Source: Rosistilla oblonga
Lineage (GTDB): Bacteria; Planctomycetota; Planctomycetia; Pirellulales; Pirellulaceae
Direction: 5' to 3'
Length of the DNA stretch: 64,000 nt
NCBI RefSeq assembly: GCF_007751715.1
Contig: NZ_CP036292.1
Span: 6,641,339 to 6,705,338, forward strand
Made by a program: the position numbers and the translations under genes. The notes beneath the pieces were generated by a model. The model worked only from the letters and a program-made list of their open reading frames with translations. It made no database searches and had not been told where the DNA came from. Shown piece after piece: positions 22,908-32,931 of the stretch (positions are counted from its first letter, which is position 1; each line of letters starts with the position of its first letter).

Positions 22908-24389
22908 TTACTGCACCCGATAGTTCAGCGTGTAATAGGCTTCGGGATGCAGCAGCGGGTTGCCGGCGGCACTACGCACGCCGTCGCTGTGCAGTTCGTG
23001 CACGTGCCCCTCCTGCAAACCATCGATCTTCAGATGGACCGTCTTGCCATCGTCAGCCACGGTCGCCGAGACGATCTTTGGCGTCGTGTGGTCGACTTCT
23101 GGACTGCCGTAAGAACTTTGGTAGATGTAGGTGTAGGATTCCATTTTATAAGAGTCGACGTTGCCCGCGGTTTCGGGATCGACAGCTTCGGTGAACTGCA
23201 GATCGAAGCCGTCTTTAGCCGCTCGCATCTCCAAGATTTCAAACGGCATCTTGCCGGTCCAGTTCAGTCGCTGCAGCGAGCCCGGATCGCGGCCGGCCGA
23301 TCCCCAGCCGCGATTGGTGCCGCCGACAAACATCGATCCGTCGGAGGTGATCTCGGTGGCGACGTTCCCCGAACCAAAGCCCTTGCGAAACGGAAAGCAG
23401 ACGCCTTGGTAATGCCCCTGAACCTTCTCCAGATAGACTCGCATCACCGTGCTGGCCGATTGGTCGCTGACAAACATCTGCCCGGCAAACGGACCAAACT
23501 TGCCGCCGCTGGTATCACAGGTCACGCCGCTCGCCGATTTGCCCATCTTGTTGTATGGGAACATCACCACCGGCACTTCGAACTCGGGAATCTTCCGCGC
23601 CTGATCCAACGAGCGCGTGTTGCTCTCGGGTTCTTGCGGCCGTTTCCCCAGCACCTCTTCCGCCTGTTCATACCACTCGAATCCGCCGGGATGGCCGACG
23701 AACTTTCCAGGAATCAATTGCTTTAAATGACACGTTCCGTTCCAAGGGCCTTGGTTGTCGGTGTAGAAGATATCGCCAGCGAGGTTGCTCCCCATCCCGC
23801 CGGGCGATCGGATCCCGCTGGTCGTCGGAACCGTCTTGCCGTCGGGCGTCACGCGAACGCACCAGCCCCGGTAGAGAGCCTTGCTACTGAACGAACCGGT
23901 CAGGCACAGCGTCACCCAGATATCGCCATTGGCATCGAACTTGGATCCAAACGCATACTCGTGGTAATCGCCGGTGATGCCCCAGCCATCGGCGACGACT
24001 TCAAATTCGTCGGCTCGGCCATCGCCATCGGTATCGCGCAATCGGCTGACATCGGGACGCTGAGTCACATACAGCCAACCCTCTTTTTCGGTCAGCCCCA
24101 ACGGTTCGTGCAGCCCATGGGCGAAGCGATGGAAGTTCTTTGCGGGGACTTCATCGGCCAACGGATCATCGATCATCCAGATCTCGCCGCGACGGGTTGC
24201 CGCGGCCAGTCGGCCGTCGGACATCAACTGAACCGCTCCCACCTCCAACAGCTCCCCTTCGGGAATCTGCAGATCGGTCAGCTTATAAAAGTCCTCTTCG
24301 GTTGGCGGCTGAGCCACCGCGGTGGCGGTAACGCACAGTCCGATCAACAGGCCGGAAAAGAGAGTCGTCGCGATTGGGAATCGATTCAT
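22908..24389 (-). CDS. Secreted beta-propeller dehydrogenase-like protein
   Basis: Exported protein of 493 residues (signal [20 protein letters not shown]...VAQ). Resembles the glucose/sorbosone dehydrogenase-type six-bladed propellers abundant in planctomycetes: [40 protein letters not shown], the calcium-type [39 protein letters not shown] and [12 protein letters not shown]. The C-terminal 100 residues form a separate Ig/FnIII-like module ([20 protein letters not shown]). The reaction is unproven; quinone-dependent sugar oxidation is known for the superfamily. It lies 75 bases downstream of the multihaem protein gene on the same strand and may be co-transcribed with it, a plausible electron-donor/acceptor pairing. 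ATG 24389 preferred to GTG 24398. Confidence 0.75.
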   Translation of the reverse strand: MNRFPIATTLFSGLLIGLCVTATAVAQPPTEEDFYKLTDLQIPEGELLEVGAVQLMSDGRLAAATRRGEIWMIDDPLADEVPAKNFHRFAHGLHEPLGLTEKEGWLYVTQRPDVSRLRDTDGDGRADEFEVVADGWGITGDYHEYAFGSKFDANGDIWVTLCLTGSFSSKALYRGWCVRVTPDGKTVPTTSGIRSPGGMGSNLAGDIFYTDNQGPWNGTCHLKQLIPGKFVGHPGGFEWYEQAEEVLGKRPQEPESNTRSLDQARKIPEFEVPVVMFPYNKMGKSASGVTCDTSGGKFGPFAGQMFVSDQSASTVMRVYLEKVQGHYQGVCFPFRKGFGSGNVATEITSDGSMFVGGTNRGWGSAGRDPGSLQRLNWTGKMPFEILEMRAAKDGFDLQFTEAVDPETAGNVDSYKMESYTYIYQSSYGSPEVDHTTPKIVSATVADDGKTVHLKIDGLQEGHVHELHSDGVRSAAGNPLLHPEAYYTLNYRVQ

Positions 24390-24464
24390 AAGAGCCACCG
24401 CTGTGCAGCAGGAAAGTTATCGTTTTGAAATAAAGTTGTTGGCGTCGGAATCGGCGAACACTTG

Positions 24465-27400
24465 TCACCAACGGATCTGTTCTTCGATCGTCGCTGTACC
24501 GTTTTCCAGCGAAACCGGCATCCGCAACTCTTGCCCATCGCCCACCGAGATCATCTGCGTGGGACCGTCGATGCGGATCGAATAGTTGCCGTCGATGCGA
24601 TACCAGCCATCGTCGGCCGCTTCGATTTTCTTGCCGGCTGCCAAACGAAGCGTCAGTCCCGCGGTGTCGGCGGGGCCGGTCAGTTGCAACTGGCGGCGTA
24701 ACGAGACAGATCCGGAATCATCGACCTGGGGCAGGGGCGTGTCTTCGACAGTCACCTCGCCGGCGCGATAGCGGAATGTCGGTCGACCGCTGGGATCCAA
24801 GCGATACCCCAGGAATCGATATCCCTGCGCTCGTAGATCTTCCGTCGGCCAAGGAGCATCGATCGCGTCGAGTCGGGCCAGCGGAGCGACTTTCTCCAGC
24901 GACCGGATTGCGTCTCCCAACGGCTCCTGATTCCCTGGACCACGTCCGACCCAGTGCTTGCTGGCGTCGATGAAGGCTCCCTTCCAAGCCAACGCCAGCG
25001 ACATCGTGCCGGCGTCCCAGGCGATGTGAACGCGTTGAGGATATCCGACGGCGATCCCGCGCGGCGTCAGCCCTTCGATAAAGTTGCGATAGATGATCGG
25101 CCGCTGTTCGGGAACCAATTCGATCAGTTCCTTCTCGACGCCGATCGGCGGGCGGGCTTTTGCACCGTCGGCCAGATAGGTCCACAAGGCACCGATCTGG
25201 GCGCTCGGATGGCCGTCATAAAGATCGGGCACCACCGACTTGCCGTCGGGGAAACTGGCAGGCATCCGCGTTCCAGGGCGATAGGTTTGCGGCGACATCA
25301 GATAACGATGGAACCAATCCTCTCGCAACCGCGAGGTCATCCGTTGCATGTCGATTGCGCCGATTCCCGGAGCTCCCTGGCCACCAAATGTGTGACACTT
25401 AACACAGGAGAGTCCTTTGTTGCCGGCCAGCATGCGGCCGGCCGAAAGCTGTTCATCCCGCGGCTGATCGATCGCCGCGATATCGGCTTCTTTTTTCAGA
25501 TCCAACGCCACCAGTGCGTCGACGAAACCGGGCATGTTGTGCGTTCCAAAGCCTGGCATGTTGGCCAGCATGTAGGGCCGCTCGTCCGCTCCCTTGTTCA
25601 GGATCTGCGTGATGTAGTCGGACTTCAATTTGTCCCCCACGCCGGTCAGCGGCGGCGGCAGACGCCCCTCGTCTCCCATCTCCTGCATCGTCGTCTTAAA
25701 GACTGCATCGCGAGTCGCTTCGGGACCACCGATTTTGTCGCGGCTGTGACAGGCGTAACAGTTCATCGTGGCCATCGTCTGATGGACCAATCCCGCAGCG
25801 TCGACCTTCGGCGGCCCCGTCCGCAGTTCATCGATCGCGCGGCCGATCGCTTGTCGCTGAGCGACGTTCAGATCAAAGTTGGGCAGGCCGGCCGCAGGCG
25901 ATTCGGCCAAGCAACCGACAGACGTATCGAGCGTCTTCATCGCCGGACCGACCAGCGATTTTGTCGCGTCGGCCGGCAGTGACTTCATTTGATGACAAGC
26001 CGCACAGCCGACGCTTGTGAACAGCGCGCGGCCCTGATCGACCAACGCGGGATCGGGTTGGAAGGTCGACTTGAACAGCGGTTCGGCCATCTGCCCCGAC
26101 GGATCGAGCGACAGGATCGAATCGATCATCGTTCGATTTAACCCGCCCCCTTCAATCTCCAGCGACAGCGATTCCTCGCCAGCGAATTCAAAATATTCGA
26201 CTCGCAGTTCGTGAACGCCTTGCTCCAGCAAGACCTCTGCGGTTCGCGTGCCGTGCGGATGGATGCCGTCGTAGACCACGACCTGCTTGCCGTCGACAAG
26301 CACACGACTGCCATCGTCCGATCCCAGGTGGAACTTGTATTTCGCTCGCTTCGGAGCGATGAAGTAGCTGTCAAATCGAGCGGCAAAGCGATCCTTGCGG
26401 CCGCTAGCTTGGATGTCCAGGCCAAACGTTTCGACTTCTTTTTCCGGCGTCAACGTTTCGAAATCGGGGAGCGTCTTCCAGCTCCCTTCGTAAAAGGTCG
26501 CCTTGGTGTTTACCGCCGCTTCTCCCAAGATCACATCTCGCAACAGATAGGTCGCCAGATCTTCCGCCTCTCCATCTTGGAAGCCGAAGCTGGGCATCCG
26601 ACCGCTGGGCCGCGTCGCATGTGGATGTTTCAAGAAACCGACCAAAGAGTCGAATGTGTACTTCTGGTCCAGTTTGCCCAACGGGATCGTTGTTGCATCG
26701 GAGACGACCGTGCCGTCTTGCGGTGCGTGGCAGGCGGTGCAGCCGATCATGTGGAACAGTTCTTTGCCACGGCGAGCGGCGACGGGATCTCCCACGCGAT
26801 CGACGACGATGCCGGTCGAACCGAGGTAACTGGCGAGCGCTCGAACCGTTGCGTCGCGCTGCTGTGGATCGAGTCCCGCCAGTAGATCGGGCATCGTCGT
26901 TCCCGGCTTCTCCCCGTGCGGGTCGCCGATGAACGCGAGCAGATGGTCGGGGCGAATCCGGCTGCCGACACTGTCGAGGATCGGAGCCTGTTTGGCGGCG
27001 ACGGTGGGCTTGGATTGTGCATGGCATGTGGCACAGCCGAGTTCGCTGATCAGCAAGTGCCCGCCCAACGCAGTCGCCGCGTCGCCGGTCGCAGCAAAGC
27101 GTTCGAAGCCGGGGATGCGGGGACGGCGAGCTTCTTTGTCGGCATCGCGAGGCTGAACCCAGATGTTGCGGAAGCGAACCGGATTGCCGTGGTTCTGCAG
27201 GTACAGCGGTCCCGGTTGGGGCCCTTCGTCGTTGGGAGCCGCTCGCGTCTTGTGCGGCAGGTCCACGTTCTGTTGCACGATCACGCCGTTTAATCGCACG
27301 GTCAGCTTGGCATCAGCCGTCTTCTTGCCATCATCATCGTAGCGAGCGGCGGTGAAGTCGGCGTCATAGGTCTGCCATGCGAGTGGCGGGAAGCACATGT

Positions 27401-28037
27401 TCAGATCGGGATCGCGGATCGTGTAGATTCCGCCGGTCTCGTTCATCGCGCCGGCGAGTCCAAAGGAATCGAGGATCTGCGTTTCGTAACGGCCTTGATA
27501 ATAGACGCCGCTGTTGCCGCGAGCTTGCCCGCGGGCGGCGGGCATAAAGGGCGTGCGGAATTCCAGATGCAAACGAAAATCGTCGAAACGATCTTTGCTG
27601 GTTACTCCTTCGATCAACAGCCCATCATCGGTCATCCGACCCGATTGCCAATGAGCGTCCAGCGTTTCGGTGGTGCCATCGAACATCACGATCGCGCCGG
27701 GCGGAGGCTGTTGCCCCAACGTGGGACTCTTGCGATCGACGCGTTGCATTTGATTGGCGTCGACCAGATCGAGAACCCCATCGGCGTCCAGGGGAACGCG
27801 TTGTGGTGGCGTCTTGTCCCAACCGTCGCCGGGCAGACCGGCCCCATAGATGACCGCTTCGAATTCTCCATCCCCGAGCGCAATCACCTGCATCGCTCGC
27901 TTGGGCCCTACATATTCGCCTTGGATTGCAAAGTCGGGATCTTCGGCGGCCGCTTCGGGGGTGGCGTAGGTCGTCGGCTGAGACCAAGCGACCGAACAGA
28001 TCAAAGCGGTCAACAGGCTGCAGAGTGCAATTCGCAT
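24465..28037 (-). CDS. Giant secreted DUF1080 + PA14 + multihaem cytochrome c protein
   Basis: 1190 residues with signal peptide MRIALCSLLTALICSVAWS. Order: about 110-320, DUF1080 (3-keto-disaccharide hydrolase-like, LamG fold: IVMFDGTTETLDAHW, GNSGVYYQGRYETQILDSFG). About 330-540, two cytochrome c modules with CATCH and CTACH. About 550-650, PA14 carbohydrate-binding module (FHLGSDDGSRVLVDG). Then further haem motifs CAACH, CYACH and CVKCH, five in all, each with downstream Met candidates (GTTMPDLLAG, GTRMPASFPDG). The C-terminus is a beta-rich domain. Such architecture combines sugar binding or hydrolysis with electron transfer, on the outer face or in the periplasm. The role is inferred, linked to carbohydrate oxidation. 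ATG 28037 is chosen for the signal peptide. Confidence 0.8.
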   Translation of the reverse strand: MRIALCSLLTALICSVAWSQPTTYATPEAAAEDPDFAIQGEYVGPKRAMQVIALGDGEFEAVIYGAGLPGDGWDKTPPQRVPLDADGVLDLVDANQMQRVDRKSPTLGQQPPPGAIVMFDGTTETLDAHWQSGRMTDDGLLIEGVTSKDRFDDFRLHLEFRTPFMPAARGQARGNSGVYYQGRYETQILDSFGLAGAMNETGGIYTIRDPDLNMCFPPLAWQTYDADFTAARYDDDGKKTADAKLTVRLNGVIVQQNVDLPHKTRAAPNDEGPQPGPLYLQNHGNPVRFRNIWVQPRDADKEARRPRIPGFERFAATGDAATALGGHLLISELGCATCHAQSKPTVAAKQAPILDSVGSRIRPDHLLAFIGDPHGEKPGTTMPDLLAGLDPQQRDATVRALASYLGSTGIVVDRVGDPVAARRGKELFHMIGCTACHAPQDGTVVSDATTIPLGKLDQKYTFDSLVGFLKHPHATRPSGRMPSFGFQDGEAEDLATYLLRDVILGEAAVNTKATFYEGSWKTLPDFETLTPEKEVETFGLDIQASGRKDRFAARFDSYFIAPKRAKYKFHLGSDDGSRVLVDGKQVVVYDGIHPHGTRTAEVLLEQGVHELRVEYFEFAGEESLSLEIEGGGLNRTMIDSILSLDPSGQMAEPLFKSTFQPDPALVDQGRALFTSVGCAACHQMKSLPADATKSLVGPAMKTLDTSVGCLAESPAAGLPNFDLNVAQRQAIGRAIDELRTGPPKVDAAGLVHQTMATMNCYACHSRDKIGGPEATRDAVFKTTMQEMGDEGRLPPPLTGVGDKLKSDYITQILNKGADERPYMLANMPGFGTHNMPGFVDALVALDLKKEADIAAIDQPRDEQLSAGRMLAGNKGLSCVKCHTFGGQGAPGIGAIDMQRMTSRLREDWFHRYLMSPQTYRPGTRMPASFPDGKSVVPDLYDGHPSAQIGALWTYLADGAKARPPIGVEKELIELVPEQRPIIYRNFIEGLTPRGIAVGYPQRVHIAWDAGTMSLALAWKGAFIDASKHWVGRGPGNQEPLGDAIRSLEKVAPLARLDAIDAPWPTEDLRAQGYRFLGYRLDPSGRPTFRYRAGEVTVEDTPLPQVDDSGSVSLRRQLQLTGPADTAGLTLRLAAGKKIEAADDGWYRIDGNYSIRIDGPTQMISVGDGQELRMPVSLENGTATIEEQIRW

Positions 28038-28406
28038 GGCATCAAAATCATCGGGAAGAGGAAAGAGCAGACCTTTGCAGCCCAAGTATAGTTGGGCACA
28101 TCGGCGGCGTGTGTTTAGCACAACCACTTTGCATCCCGGCTGATCAAAAAACGCCCTCGATCGAGGCCTGCTTACTCGCCGCCCAACACGCGCCGCGCAA
28201 AGGACTCACAATCCCTGAGCACACTGCGCGGAAGCGAATCATGCCGCGATCCAGACGTTACGCTCTACCAGTCAGCCAGCCCGAAGTCTTGAGAGCCAAA
28301 AACTGGCGAAACCTGGCACCATCATTCGGGTTCAACTGGTTCGGCAGGCGAGTGCTCGCGGCGCTTGGCTTGTGCAACAGAGGCAAACTCACATAGGATT
28401 CGATCG
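28038..28406. other. Intergenic, divergent promoters expected
   Basis: 369 bases between two divergent secreted-protein genes. No gene, hairpin or repeat stood out; both promoters must lie here. Confidence 0.5.
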
Positions 28407-29516
28407 ATGCAACGATCCCACTGGCTGGCGTTGACCGCCGCACTCAACATCACCCTTGCGACCGTCGGTTGGGGGCAATCCGAGACTCCAGCGCCACTCG
28501 CCCCGCGGTCGGCACTCTTCGAACGCGTGCAACGTGACGATCGCAACCGCGACGGCAAAGTAACTCGCGAAGAGTTCCAAGGCCCGCCGCGGCTGTTCGA
28601 CCGACTGGATCGCGATGGAGACGGCGAACTCACGAGCAAAGATTTTGTGATGCCAACGCGAAGAGACCGCCCCGCGATGAAGACACCCGACGACGTGCAG
28701 ATCCGCCGCGACGTGACCTTTGGCCAAGGTGGCGGTCGCGATCTGAAGATGCACCTAGTGCTACCCAAACAACCCGCCGATAAACCGCTGCCATGTTACG
28801 TGTGGATCCATGGCGGCGGGTGGATGAGTGGCAGCAAAGACGGCGGCGTGCATCAATTGCCCTCGATCGTCCGCGACGGATTTGTCGGTGCGACGATCGA
28901 ATATCGGTTGTCGGGCGAGGCGATCTTTCCTGCCCAGATCGAAGATTGCAAATGTGCGATCCGCTACCTGCGGGCTCATGCGAAGGAGTACAACATCGAC
29001 GTCGATCGCATCGCCGTTGGCGGCAGCTCGGCCGGTGGTCACTTGGCTGCGATGCTCGGCACGTCGGCTGGCGTCGCGGAACTCGAAGGCAACGGCGGCT
29101 GGGCCGACCAGCGAAGCGACGTGCAAGCGGTTGTCGACCTCTACGGCCCGACCGACTTGATTCAGTTCGTCCAGACGCCTGGCTACGAATCGCACGCTCG
29201 ACCAAGCTCTCCCGAAACGCGGCTGCTGGGAGGCGAGGTGCTCAAGAATCTCGATGCGGCGAAAAAAGCGAACCCGATCACTTACGTCGGGGCCAACGAC
29301 CCTCCGTTTCTAATCTTGCACGGCAGCAACGACCGAACCGTTCCGCCGAATCAGAGCGAAGCAATTTACAAAGCGTTGCAAGCCGCTGGTGTCGAAAGCC
29401 AGTTGCATCTGATCGAAGGGGCAGGGCACGGCGGCCCGGAGTTTGGCAAGCCGGAGATCCGCGCGATGCAGCGCGAGTTCCTGTTGCGGACCGTCGGCGA
29501 TAAAGCGACTCCGTAA
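28407..29516 (+). CDS. Secreted EF-hand plus alpha/beta-hydrolase esterase
   Basis: 369 residues, signal peptide MQRSHWLALTAALNITLATVGWG. EF-hand pair at about 43-78 (DRNRDGKVTREEF, DRDGDGELTSKDF). Then a BD-FAE/carboxylesterase-type hydrolase: oxyanion HGGG (WIHGGGWMSGSKDG), nucleophile in GGSSAGGHLAAML, Asp in HGSNDRTVPP and His in GAGHGGPEF. Likely an exported esterase or deacetylase acting on decorated plant or algal polysaccharides, consistent with neighbouring lyase and sulfatase genes. Substrate not determinable. Confidence 0.87.
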   Translation: MQRSHWLALTAALNITLATVGWGQSETPAPLAPRSALFERVQRDDRNRDGKVTREEFQGPPRLFDRLDRDGDGELTSKDFVMPTRRDRPAMKTPDDVQIRRDVTFGQGGGRDLKMHLVLPKQPADKPLPCYVWIHGGGWMSGSKDGGVHQLPSIVRDGFVGATIEYRLSGEAIFPAQIEDCKCAIRYLRAHAKEYNIDVDRIAVGGSSAGGHLAAMLGTSAGVAELEGNGGWADQRSDVQAVVDLYGPTDLIQFVQTPGYESHARPSSPETRLLGGEVLKNLDAAKKANPITYVGANDPPFLILHGSNDRTVPPNQSEAIYKALQAAGVESQLHLIEGAGHGGPEFGKPEIRAMQREFLLRTVGDKATP

Positions 29517-29554
29517 ACCGTAGTTTTGCGCGGAGCAAGCCGATCGCCGCGGCT

Positions 29555-30358
29555 TCAGTCGGTGCGATGCTCGACTTGCATCGGATCGCCCGCATAGATC
29601 GCGCGGCCGCCGTCGACGTTCAAACAGGTGCCGGTGACGAAGTCGTTTTCGATAAGGAACTCGACGGCATGCGCGACATGTTCGGCGGTGCCTACACGTT
29701 TCAGGAGCGTCGAGTCGCGGTTGGCCGCTTCGACTTCGTCCGACACCTCGCTCCCCAACAGGACCGGGCCCGGAAGGATCGCGTTGACGCGGACAAATCG
29801 ATTCCGCTGGGCCAGCTCGAGAGCTAAGCTGCGAGTCATCGCGGGGATAGCCCCTTTGCTGGGGAAGTAGGCGGCGTAGTCGACGTAGGGGCGGACCACC
29901 GCCCAATCACCGATGTTGACGATCGCACCGCCGCGACTTTGGCGGACCATCCGCAGCCCAGCGGCCTGCGCGGCGATAAACGTCCCCAGCGTGTTCACCT
30001 CCAGATTCTTGCGGACATCGTCGGCGGTGACATCCTCCAACCGCTTCGGGCTCCAGATCGCCGCGCTGTTGACCAGCACATCGATCCGCGCGAACCGGTC
30101 ATCGATCTCCTGGAACATCCGCGCGACATCGTCCGCGTCGTCCATCGCTCCCTGCACGATCAGGACCTCCGTCCCCTCGGCGGTCATCTCCGCAGCGGTC
30201 TTCCGGGCGTGATCGATGCTGGTGTTGCAGTGCAAGACGATGGAAAAGCCACGCCGAGCCAGCCGCCAGGCGATCGCATTGCCCACCCGCGGCGAACCGC
30301 TGCCGGTCACAAGTGCCACCGGTCGTTGGACATCGAATAGTTCTTGGATCGATTTCAT
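29555..30358 (-). CDS. SDR oxidoreductase, pteridine-reductase-like
   Basis: 267-residue Rossmann-fold SDR. The cofactor motif is TGSGSPRVG (TGxxxRxG-like, as in pteridine reductases) and the NADPH-preferring HCNTS follows strand 2. Normal SDRs have a catalytic Ser in the IVNISS position. Here it is IVNIGDWAVVRP, with Asp as in PTR1/FolM enzymes, followed by YAAYFPSKGAI (Tyr-x-x-x-Lys). This pattern suggests an NADPH-dependent reductase of pterin-like substrates. A generic SDR remains possible. ATG 30358 removes an implausible 21-residue extension. Confidence 0.75.
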   Translation of the reverse strand: MKSIQELFDVQRPVALVTGSGSPRVGNAIAWRLARRGFSIVLHCNTSIDHARKTAAEMTAEGTEVLIVQGAMDDADDVARMFQEIDDRFARIDVLVNSAAIWSPKRLEDVTADDVRKNLEVNTLGTFIAAQAAGLRMVRQSRGGAIVNIGDWAVVRPYVDYAAYFPSKGAIPAMTRSLALELAQRNRFVRVNAILPGPVLLGSEVSDEVEAANRDSTLLKRVGTAEHVAHAVEFLIENDFVTGTCLNVDGGRAIYAGDPMQVEHRTD

Positions 30359-30462
30359 CGCATTGCTCCCCGAGTCGACAAACTTACGTTCCCGTTGTAG
30401 ACAACGGATCGCAATTGGCAACCCGCGGCAGATCGTGGCGACGCGGGACAGCCCCGGATCTT

Positions 30463-32295
30463 CTACAGATACTTCGCCAACGCTCCACCGCGCGCGGCGA
30501 TCGCATCGACTCGCTTGACGATCTCGGGATCTTCGATCAACGGCGGCGCGTGGTGCGGTTTGACGCGTGCGTCGATCACCAGCGATCCCTCGCAGCCCCA
30601 GTGCTTGTCGGCGACAAACGCTCCGATTCCATAGCTATCCGCCGCGGGATTGCTGCGAGTGAACGTCGTCCAGACAAAATTGTTGATCGTTCGCGCGCTG
30701 AAGTCGCTATCGTCGGCAACGATCACCAACGGGAAGCGATTGATCGGCGAGTGGACGTCCATGCGATCGGTCAACAGCGCATCCAACCGCGGCCCCGACG
30801 CCGACGCGGCCGGACCTTGGATGATCAGGATTCCTGGAGCCGCAACTTTCGGCTGGCCAAACCCTTCGGGCAGATGCAGGTCGCCCTCGATCGATGTCGG
30901 CAGCTGGCGAACGACGGGGCCAACCGCTGCGATCACAACTTTCGATCCGCGATTGAGTCCCGATCCAGAGTAGTCCAACGTGTCGATGGTCGTTTGTGTT
31001 TGGAAGTGCAGATCGCGACGCCAATCGACTCGCTGCAACATATGCTGCAAAAAGCCCGAGACGTCGTGGATGTCGAGTTCCGTGTTGTCGTAGTGGTTTG
31101 CGATCCAGAGGTATTTAGCAAGCGACAGCTGACCGTTACCGAGAACAGCGTTGGCCTGCGTCAGCAATTCCTGCGGCTCGCTCGCTCCACTCATCGGCAT
31201 GTACCGCTCGCTACCGATCGCCAGCAGCAGCGGATGGACGCCCGAAGCATCGACCGCGTGAACCGCCTTGATCCCCGGCAAGACCGTCGGGATCACGGGG
31301 CCGGTCAGATCGTGGATCAGTTCGCCGAAGGTCGTATCCTCTTGCGGAGGCCGGCCGACGACGGTCAGCGGCCAGACGGCGTCGTTGCGATGATAGACAC
31401 GCTCCACATTAAGGACCGGGAAATCGTGCCGCAAGCTGTAATAGCCCAGGTGATCGCCAAACGGACCCTCCGGCTTTTGACGCGTCGGATCGATCGTGCC
31501 GACGATGGCAAAGTCGGCGTCGGCGTAGATCGGCGCATGCCCCGGGCCGGTGACCATCGGAATCCGGTGCCCCGCCAAAGCGCCGGCAAAGGTTAGTTCG
31601 GACAGCCCCTCGGGCAACGGCATCACGGCGGAAAGGGTCATCGAAGGAGCACCACCCACGGTGACGACGACGCGAAACGGGCGACCGTTCTCCAGCGCTG
31701 CGCGATGATGGACTCCGATCCCACGATGGATCTGGTAGTGCATCCCGACTTCGGTCTGAGGATCGTAATCGTTCCCCGACAACTGAACCCGGTACATCCC
31801 CAGGTTTGTCTCTTGCAGGCTGGCCCCTTCGGCCGGTTGGCTGAGCACCTGTGGCAGCGTGACAAACGCACCGCCATCATCGGGCCACGATTTCAGCTGC
31901 GGCAGTTCGGGCAGAGCGATCGAATTCTGCATCACCGCACCGCTTCGGCAACGGCGCGGCAACATCGTCAGTGCGGCCAACGGGACGCTGGGGTAACGCC
32001 AAAACTGCTTCGCCGCCAACGAGGGATCGATCTTCAATTCGATCAATTTGCGAACGCGGTCGATCGTGTGGCGAAACAGATAACGAGCCTGGTCCAGCGA
32101 TCCGAACAGGTTGCTGACCATCGGAAACCGGCAACCGGTCACGCTGGTAAACAGTACCGCCGGCCCGCCGCTGAGGTAGACGCGACGCTGGATCTCCGCC
32201 AGTTCGAGGTTGGCGTCGACCGGATGCTCGTAACGGATCAAACGCCCGCCAGCGGCGAGGTCGTCGACTGCTTGTCGGGTGCTGCGATGTTTCAT
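30463..32295 (-). CDS. UbiD-family decarboxylase
   Basis: 610 residues, the usual length for prenylated-FMN-dependent decarboxylases of the UbiD family. Landmarks are the N-terminal VDANLELAEIQRRVYLSGGP, the central NLGMYRVQLSGNDYDPQTEV (family Arg/Glu region), MHYQIHRGIGVHH, and PEGPFGDHLGYYSLRHDFPV (catalytic Glu/Asp region). It removes carboxyl groups from aromatic or unsaturated acids, such as 4-hydroxybenzoate derivatives in quinone synthesis. No UbiX gene is nearby, so the cofactor must be made elsewhere. Exact substrate unknown. Confidence 0.88.
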   Translation of the reverse strand: MKHRSTRQAVDDLAAGGRLIRYEHPVDANLELAEIQRRVYLSGGPAVLFTSVTGCRFPMVSNLFGSLDQARYLFRHTIDRVRKLIELKIDPSLAAKQFWRYPSVPLAALTMLPRRCRSGAVMQNSIALPELPQLKSWPDDGGAFVTLPQVLSQPAEGASLQETNLGMYRVQLSGNDYDPQTEVGMHYQIHRGIGVHHRAALENGRPFRVVVTVGGAPSMTLSAVMPLPEGLSELTFAGALAGHRIPMVTGPGHAPIYADADFAIVGTIDPTRQKPEGPFGDHLGYYSLRHDFPVLNVERVYHRNDAVWPLTVVGRPPQEDTTFGELIHDLTGPVIPTVLPGIKAVHAVDASGVHPLLLAIGSERYMPMSGASEPQELLTQANAVLGNGQLSLAKYLWIANHYDNTELDIHDVSGFLQHMLQRVDWRRDLHFQTQTTIDTLDYSGSGLNRGSKVVIAAVGPVVRQLPTSIEGDLHLPEGFGQPKVAAPGILIIQGPAASASGPRLDALLTDRMDVHSPINRFPLVIVADDSDFSARTINNFVWTTFTRSNPAADSYGIGAFVADKHWGCEGSLVIDARVKPHHAPPLIEDPEIVKRVDAIAARGGALAKYL

Positions 32296-32387
32296 TTGCC
32301 TGGAGGGGGAAGGCTGGAGAGAGGGGCAGGCGAGGTTCCAGAGCGTGCCCCGGGACTGGATTCCGCGCAGAGAGCGCGTTGAAAAAA

Positions 32388-32807
32388 CTAAACCGCGTGC
32401 CGGGTCAATCGTTCACGGATCGGAGCGGGTATTTCGATCGAGGCGAGTTGATGGCGGGCGTCGATTCGGCAGCAGACGGCGACGATTTCGCCAACAGCAA
32501 CGACGCGATCGGCGATCCGAAACTCATGCCGATAGCGAACGCTTTTGCTGCCCAGATGAACGACAGCGACCGAGATATCGATGATGTCTTCGAACCGCAC
32601 CGCTCCCTTGTAATCGCAGGTCGCCGAGACGCGCGGCCAACCGATCGTCGTTTCGCCATCGGGCTGCATCACGCTCAACCCAACGGAACGCAGCATCTCG
32701 TGCTCGGCCTGTTCCATGTAGGTAAAAAAGGCCGAGAAGTGCATGATGCCGGCGGCGTCGGTGTCGCGAAACTCGATGCGGCGTCGGGTCTGGTAGGGGC
32801 TGCTCAT
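32388..32807 (-). CDS. Hot-dog-fold acyl-CoA thioesterase (YbgC-like)
   Basis: 139 residues with the 4HBT/YbgC pattern: IEFRDTDAAGIMHFSAFFTY, in which the Asp is the catalytic residue and HFSAFFTYMEQAEHEML forms the long helix, then YKGAVRFEDIIDISVAVVHL. Hydrolyses acyl-CoA, often short chain or aromatic. Located 92 bases downstream of the UbiD-like gene start and on the same strand, with rpsR upstream. Length and motifs are normal. Confidence 0.87.
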   Translation of the reverse strand: MSSPYQTRRRIEFRDTDAAGIMHFSAFFTYMEQAEHEMLRSVGLSVMQPDGETTIGWPRVSATCDYKGAVRFEDIIDISVAVVHLGSKSVRYRHEFRIADRVVAVGEIVAVCCRIDARHQLASIEIPAPIRERLTRHAV

Positions 32808-32857
32808 CGTCGATCCTGCCGGTGGGTCGGTTCACGGTTGCGGGTGGTCGGCGCACG

Positions 32858-32890
32858 AAAAAAGAGCCGTATCGAATGCATACGACTCTT
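32858..32890 (-). terminator. Rho-independent terminator after rpsR
   Basis: Read on the minus strand: stem AAGAGTCGTAT/ATACGGCTCTT (10 of 11 paired), 7-base loop, then a run of Ts. It lies about 40 bases downstream of the S18 stop codon. Confidence 0.85.
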
Positions 32891-32931
32891 CGTTGTCTTG
32901 TCTTTCGCGGGGGCGCCCGATGATCGGGAGC

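Noticed and set aside
24954-25982. 342-codon forward frame
   Set aside because: Antisense to the multihaem protein gene; no motifs.
30313-31596. 427-codon forward frame
   Set aside because: Antisense to the UbiD-family gene; Arg/Asp-rich shadow.
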